A DNA stretch of 64,000 nt from Scleromatobacter sp964418745 (GTDB lineage: Bacteria > Pseudomonadota > Gammaproteobacteria > Burkholderiales > Burkholderiaceae_C): the NCBI GenBank assembly GCA_964418745.1, contig CAYQMX010000027.1, positions 38,686 through 102,685 on the forward strand, written 5' to 3'. Below, in pieces: positions 61,891-64,000 of the stretch. Under the pieces are notes generated by a model. It did not search any database. It saw only the letters and a program-made list of their open reading frames with translations, and was not told where the DNA came from. The position numbers and the translations under genes were made by a program. The number at the start of each line of letters is the position of its first letter. Within the stretch, counting starts at the first letter, position 1.

Positions 61891-62564
61891 CCTCGGTTCA
61901 CTGGGAACGCCCCGCTGAGCATGTCGGCGCGCATCTTGCGCAGCGCCGCCCGCCCCTCAGTTTGCTGGGTTTGATCTGCGGCGCCAAGCCGGCGCTCGAC
62001 GCGCACGTAGTAGACCGCATTGCGATGCACGTCGTCATGCCCGACCGCGCTCGCCATCTCCGGCGCCTTGGCGCTCGCGCTCGCCGGCAGGAACACCCCA
62101 TTGTCCGCGTCGTTGATGCCGATGCCCCATCCATAGAGCATCAAGCGGGAGGGATACGCGTCGGGATGCCCTTGGGCGACGATGTGGTGGGCGTCGACCT
62201 CGCCGAACCGCGCCTGTGCCGCCTTTTTCAAGTTGCCGCCAAGTGTGCGGCCGTGCTGGCTGTCGCGATCGCCGTCCTGTTCGAGCTGGGCGGCGGTGTA
62301 ACCCTTGTCGGCCCGCGTCTGTCCCGCCGCGTCGTAGCGCACGAAGAAGCCGCGTTGCCTGCGCGCCGGCGCCGGCTGGCTGTTCTCTTCGCGGATGCGT
62401 TCCTTCTCCTCTTCGAGCAGCACCTCGTTGCGCACGCCGTAGCCGTTGAGGCCCGGGTGGTTCGATGCGAGGCGGTTCGCGCTGATCGTGGCGTCGAGCG
62501 CCTTGGCCACCGGTTGCTCGAAGATGCCGCGGGCCCGCGGCTTCTTGTTCGATGACAAATTCAT
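61887..62564 (-). CDS. AHH-domain nuclease (predicted polymorphic toxin)
   Basis: 225 residues. The AHH motif is A125-H126-H127 in VDAHHIVAQG, followed by GWGIGINDADNGVFLP and H176/H180 with VYYVRV, all features of the HNH/AHH toxin nuclease fold. The first 100 residues are hydrophilic and of unknown fold; no PAAR, RHS or signal sequence is visible, so the delivery route is unclear. Start ATG 62564 follows GGGAG closely. The gene precedes its Imm11 partner. Confidence 0.82.
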   Translation of the reverse strand: MNLSSNKKPRARGIFEQPVAKALDATISANRLASNHPGLNGYGVRNEVLLEEEKERIREENSQPAPARRQRGFFVRYDAAGQTRADKGYTAAQLEQDGDRDSQHGRTLGGNLKKAAQARFGEVDAHHIVAQGHPDAYPSRLMLYGWGIGINDADNGVFLPASASAKAPEMASAVGHDDVHRNAVYYVRVERRLGAADQTQQTEGRAALRKMRADMLSGAFPVNRG

Positions 62565-63152
62565 GCTCCCATGAGAGTCGCCTGGCCGCCGCGCACCATC
62601 CCCTGGCGCTGCGCGCGGCCCCGGGGGCGGAGCCGTCTGTGCGGCCCGCTCGCCTCCGCGGCGCGGTTCGACGCGGGGCCCCCATGGCCGACGCGATCGT
62701 ATCGAGTTTGCCACGCGAGACATGGCGGGACGGCCACCCGTGCGGGGGATGGACATGGCGAAGGCCGTAGACGACGGACGTCGAGCGCGCGCCCGGCCCA
62801 TCACGTCAAGCCTTCTTCGGCATTGAATCCGCGCGCCAGTCTCGCGCTGGATTTCCCTGCGACGCCAGCCGCATACTGCGCTGCACATTCATCGAAGCAC
62901 GATGGCAAGGGGCTGAAACGGACGAGCCGCTCGCGCACGACCGCGTTCTTCAACTGCCGTTTGACCTGACCGCGGCTTGGCGCGTTCTGTGCACCAGCCG
63001 CCTCCAAGCCCGACCGACTCACAGCGGCCACGAGCTGCCGTTGGCGAACGACTGCTTCAAGGTAAGCCGTTGCGACGCGGTCGTGCTACAAATCGAACAC
63101 TGCATTCGGAAACCTCACGGGAGCGTCAATCGTCTCCTTAGAATTCCCCGCC
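62565..63152. other. 588-bp gap upstream of the AHH gene, no convincing gene
   Basis: Open frames here are short and Arg-rich on both strands (for example 62801-63031 minus, 76 aa) and show no recognisable domain. The stretch may hold the promoter of the toxin pair or the decayed remains of a longer toxin gene. A TAGAAT box for the following gene is at 63139-63144. Confidence 0.55.
63139..63144 (+). promoter_or_regulatory. Possible -10 box (TAGAAT) directly before gene at 63153
   Basis: TAGAAT ends 8 nt before the ATG, implying a leaderless or near-leaderless transcript, as for glnS. Confidence 0.45.
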
Positions 63153-63674
63153 ATGACTCTCTTCTCGCGCGCGTTCACCGGGGTCGCCGTAACTTTTTCC
63201 AGCGAGCTTCAGCCGCGGGCCGCCATTGTCAAGGTCGCGGAATTGAAGCGATGGACGCCCGGCAAGCCGACGTTTGTGGGTGACGTAAGTGAACACGCAA
63301 TTTCGCTCGGCATCGTGCCGGCCGGCGGCCTGATCGTAGTGCGTGACTCGACAAGGTTCGAGGGAGCGATAGTGCCGTCGCCGAGCGGATGCGCGATCCA
63401 AGGACGATTTGTCAGCATGGTATTTGCGCGTGCTTTCTCCGCTCTCTTCCTCGGCGTCATCTGTGTGATGGCGGTTGTTGGTGTCGCGGGCATCGTCGGA
63501 GGCAAGATCGATTCGGGAATGTCGGTCGGCTTCCAAGCGCTGCTTTCTGTGGGCTGGATCTCCGCACTTGCGTTGTTCGGCTGCGGTGTCCTGTGGAATG
63601 CGACGCCGTCCCACAGGGCTATGGAAGTTATGACAAAACATCTTCAGCTCGCGCTGACCACGGGTGAGCGCTGA
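63153..63674 (+). CDS. Hypothetical membrane protein with two C-terminal helices (173 aa)
   Basis: 173 residues. A hydrophilic N-terminal domain of about 85 residues (MTLFSRAFTGVAVTFSSELQ) precedes two helices (about 90-115, FLGVICVMAVVGVAGIVGG; 127-150, LLSVGWISALALFGCGVLW). No family recognised. Codon use is clearly less GC-biased than the rest of the window. A near-leaderless promoter is likely. Confidence 0.6.
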   Translation: MTLFSRAFTGVAVTFSSELQPRAAIVKVAELKRWTPGKPTFVGDVSEHAISLGIVPAGGLIVVRDSTRFEGAIVPSPSGCAIQGRFVSMVFARAFSALFLGVICVMAVVGVAGIVGGKIDSGMSVGFQALLSVGWISALALFGCGVLWNATPSHRAMEVMTKHLQLALTTGER

Positions 63675-63783
63675 GCCTCATGTGACCAATGCGCGCAACC
63701 GGCCAGAACCTGCCGGTTACAGGGGTCAGCTTTCAGGTCGATGCCTGACCGGCTACGATATTGACAAATGAAAGGTGAATCCG

Positions 63784-63978
63784 ATGCGACGTGCGCTTGT
63801 TGGTCTGGTTGCTCTAGCTTCCATTCTCTGCGGCTGTTCGATGACGGCAGATACTGCGATCGCCGAGCAGGCGGTTCCTAGGTTCCACGAGCAGTTGGAC
63901 GCGGCGCGTTTCGACGCGATATACAACGAATCAGGCGACGAGCTCAAAAAAGGGCTCTCTGAAAATTCGAGTGGGTAA
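63784..63978 (+). CDS. Short lipoprotein, DUF4019/DUF3887-like, possibly truncated
   Basis: 64 residues starting at ATG 63784 (MRRALVGLVALASILCGCS), a signal peptide with a lipobox-like LCGC. The mature part (AVPRFHEQLDAARFDAIYN) matches the start of a DUF4019-like domain, whose members usually run 120-150 residues; the stop at 63978 cuts it short. The next bases (from about 63969) stay open in another frame to the window edge, so a frameshift or pseudogene is possible. A ribosome site AAAGGTG precedes the ATG. Confidence 0.5.
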   Translation: MRRALVGLVALASILCGCSMTADTAIAEQAVPRFHEQLDAARFDAIYNESGDELKKGLSENSSG

Positions 63979-64000
63979 GATTTCGGTTGGTTGAACGCTG

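Noticed and set aside
62801..63031. 76-residue minus-strand frame upstream of the AHH gene
   Set aside because: No ribosome site, no recognised domain and no support beyond being open; kept only as a note in the gap entry.
63761..63766. Perfect TTGACA upstream of the short lipoprotein
   Set aside because: A -10 at 17 nt would fall on the start codon and reads ATGCGA, which is no -10; possible only for a leaderless transcript.

Overview
The window is very GC-rich DNA with strong third-position GC bias. Gene content and order (rng-maf-rlmH-rsfS-nadD-hemF-acyltransferase-purD-yebC, GlnS, a GloA/DusC pair, AlkB/AlkJ) point to a betaproteobacterium of the order Burkholderiales, probably the Comamonadaceae/Sphaerotilaceae side. 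This is inference from gene families; there is no 16S rRNA or species marker. No tRNA, rRNA, CRISPR array, intact insertion sequence or replication origin was recognised.

Layout. 1-731: 5' part of tolB, divergent from msbA (921-2675). 2698-5720: a tiny lipoprotein and a sensor kinase/response regulator pair, divergent from a fatty-acid-hydroxylase-family protein (5851-6699). 6715-14572: a leftward housekeeping run whose genes mostly overlap or abut. 14832-17622: peroxiredoxin, thioredoxin-like protein and a DUF853/HerA-like ATPase, meeting hemolysin III head-on. 18379-37646: a leftward, about 19 kb, 22-gene aryl polyene (APE) type biosynthetic cluster. It has a chain length factor, two acyltransferases, two ACPs, an adenylate ligase fused to a dehydratase, a glycosyltransferase, an aromatic ammonia lyase, a thioesterase, LolA-like and MMPL export proteins, a halogenase-like flavoprotein, two ketosynthases, a dehydratase, a ketoreductase, a phosphopantetheinyl transferase and a methyltransferase. 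Most junctions overlap by 4-14 nt. 38090-45553: a membrane protein, a LytS/LytTR pair, a TPR-like protein, glnS, a small conserved protein, a phenol-pathway-type outer membrane protein and a chalcone-isomerase-fold protein. 45610-48603 (leftward): gloA, dusC, a class V aminotransferase and a small protein. 48852-54490: FKBP isomerase, a bitopic protein and an alkane oxidation module (AraC regulator divergent from alkB and an AlkJ-type GMC dehydrogenase). 54724-57123: a hybrid MASE3-PAS-kinase-receiver protein. 57383-61142: a three-gene envelope cassette ending in an exported trypsin-like protease fused to ankyrin repeats. 61333-64000: an accessory stretch with an AHH nuclease toxin/Imm11 immunity pair and two AT-richer genes.

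How genes work together. In the APE cluster an aromatic starter (from the ammonia lyase, activated by the ligase onto an ACP made functional by the PPTase) would be extended by ketosynthase/chain length factor, ketoreductase and dehydratases, then modified by methyltransferase and flavoprotein. It would be attached to lipid by the acyltransferases and glycosyltransferase and moved outward by the MMPL/LolA-like/lipoprotein set. AlkB and AlkJ would convert alkanes to alcohols and then aldehydes under the AraC regulator. The best candidates for undescribed biology are the protease-ankyrin cassette (57383-61142), the two uncharacterised exported proteins inside the APE operon, and the toxin/immunity pair. 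Smaller oddities include the long basic tail on RsfS, a probable CTG start in nadD, several near-leaderless promoters and a small dispersed repeat around the peroxiredoxin gene.
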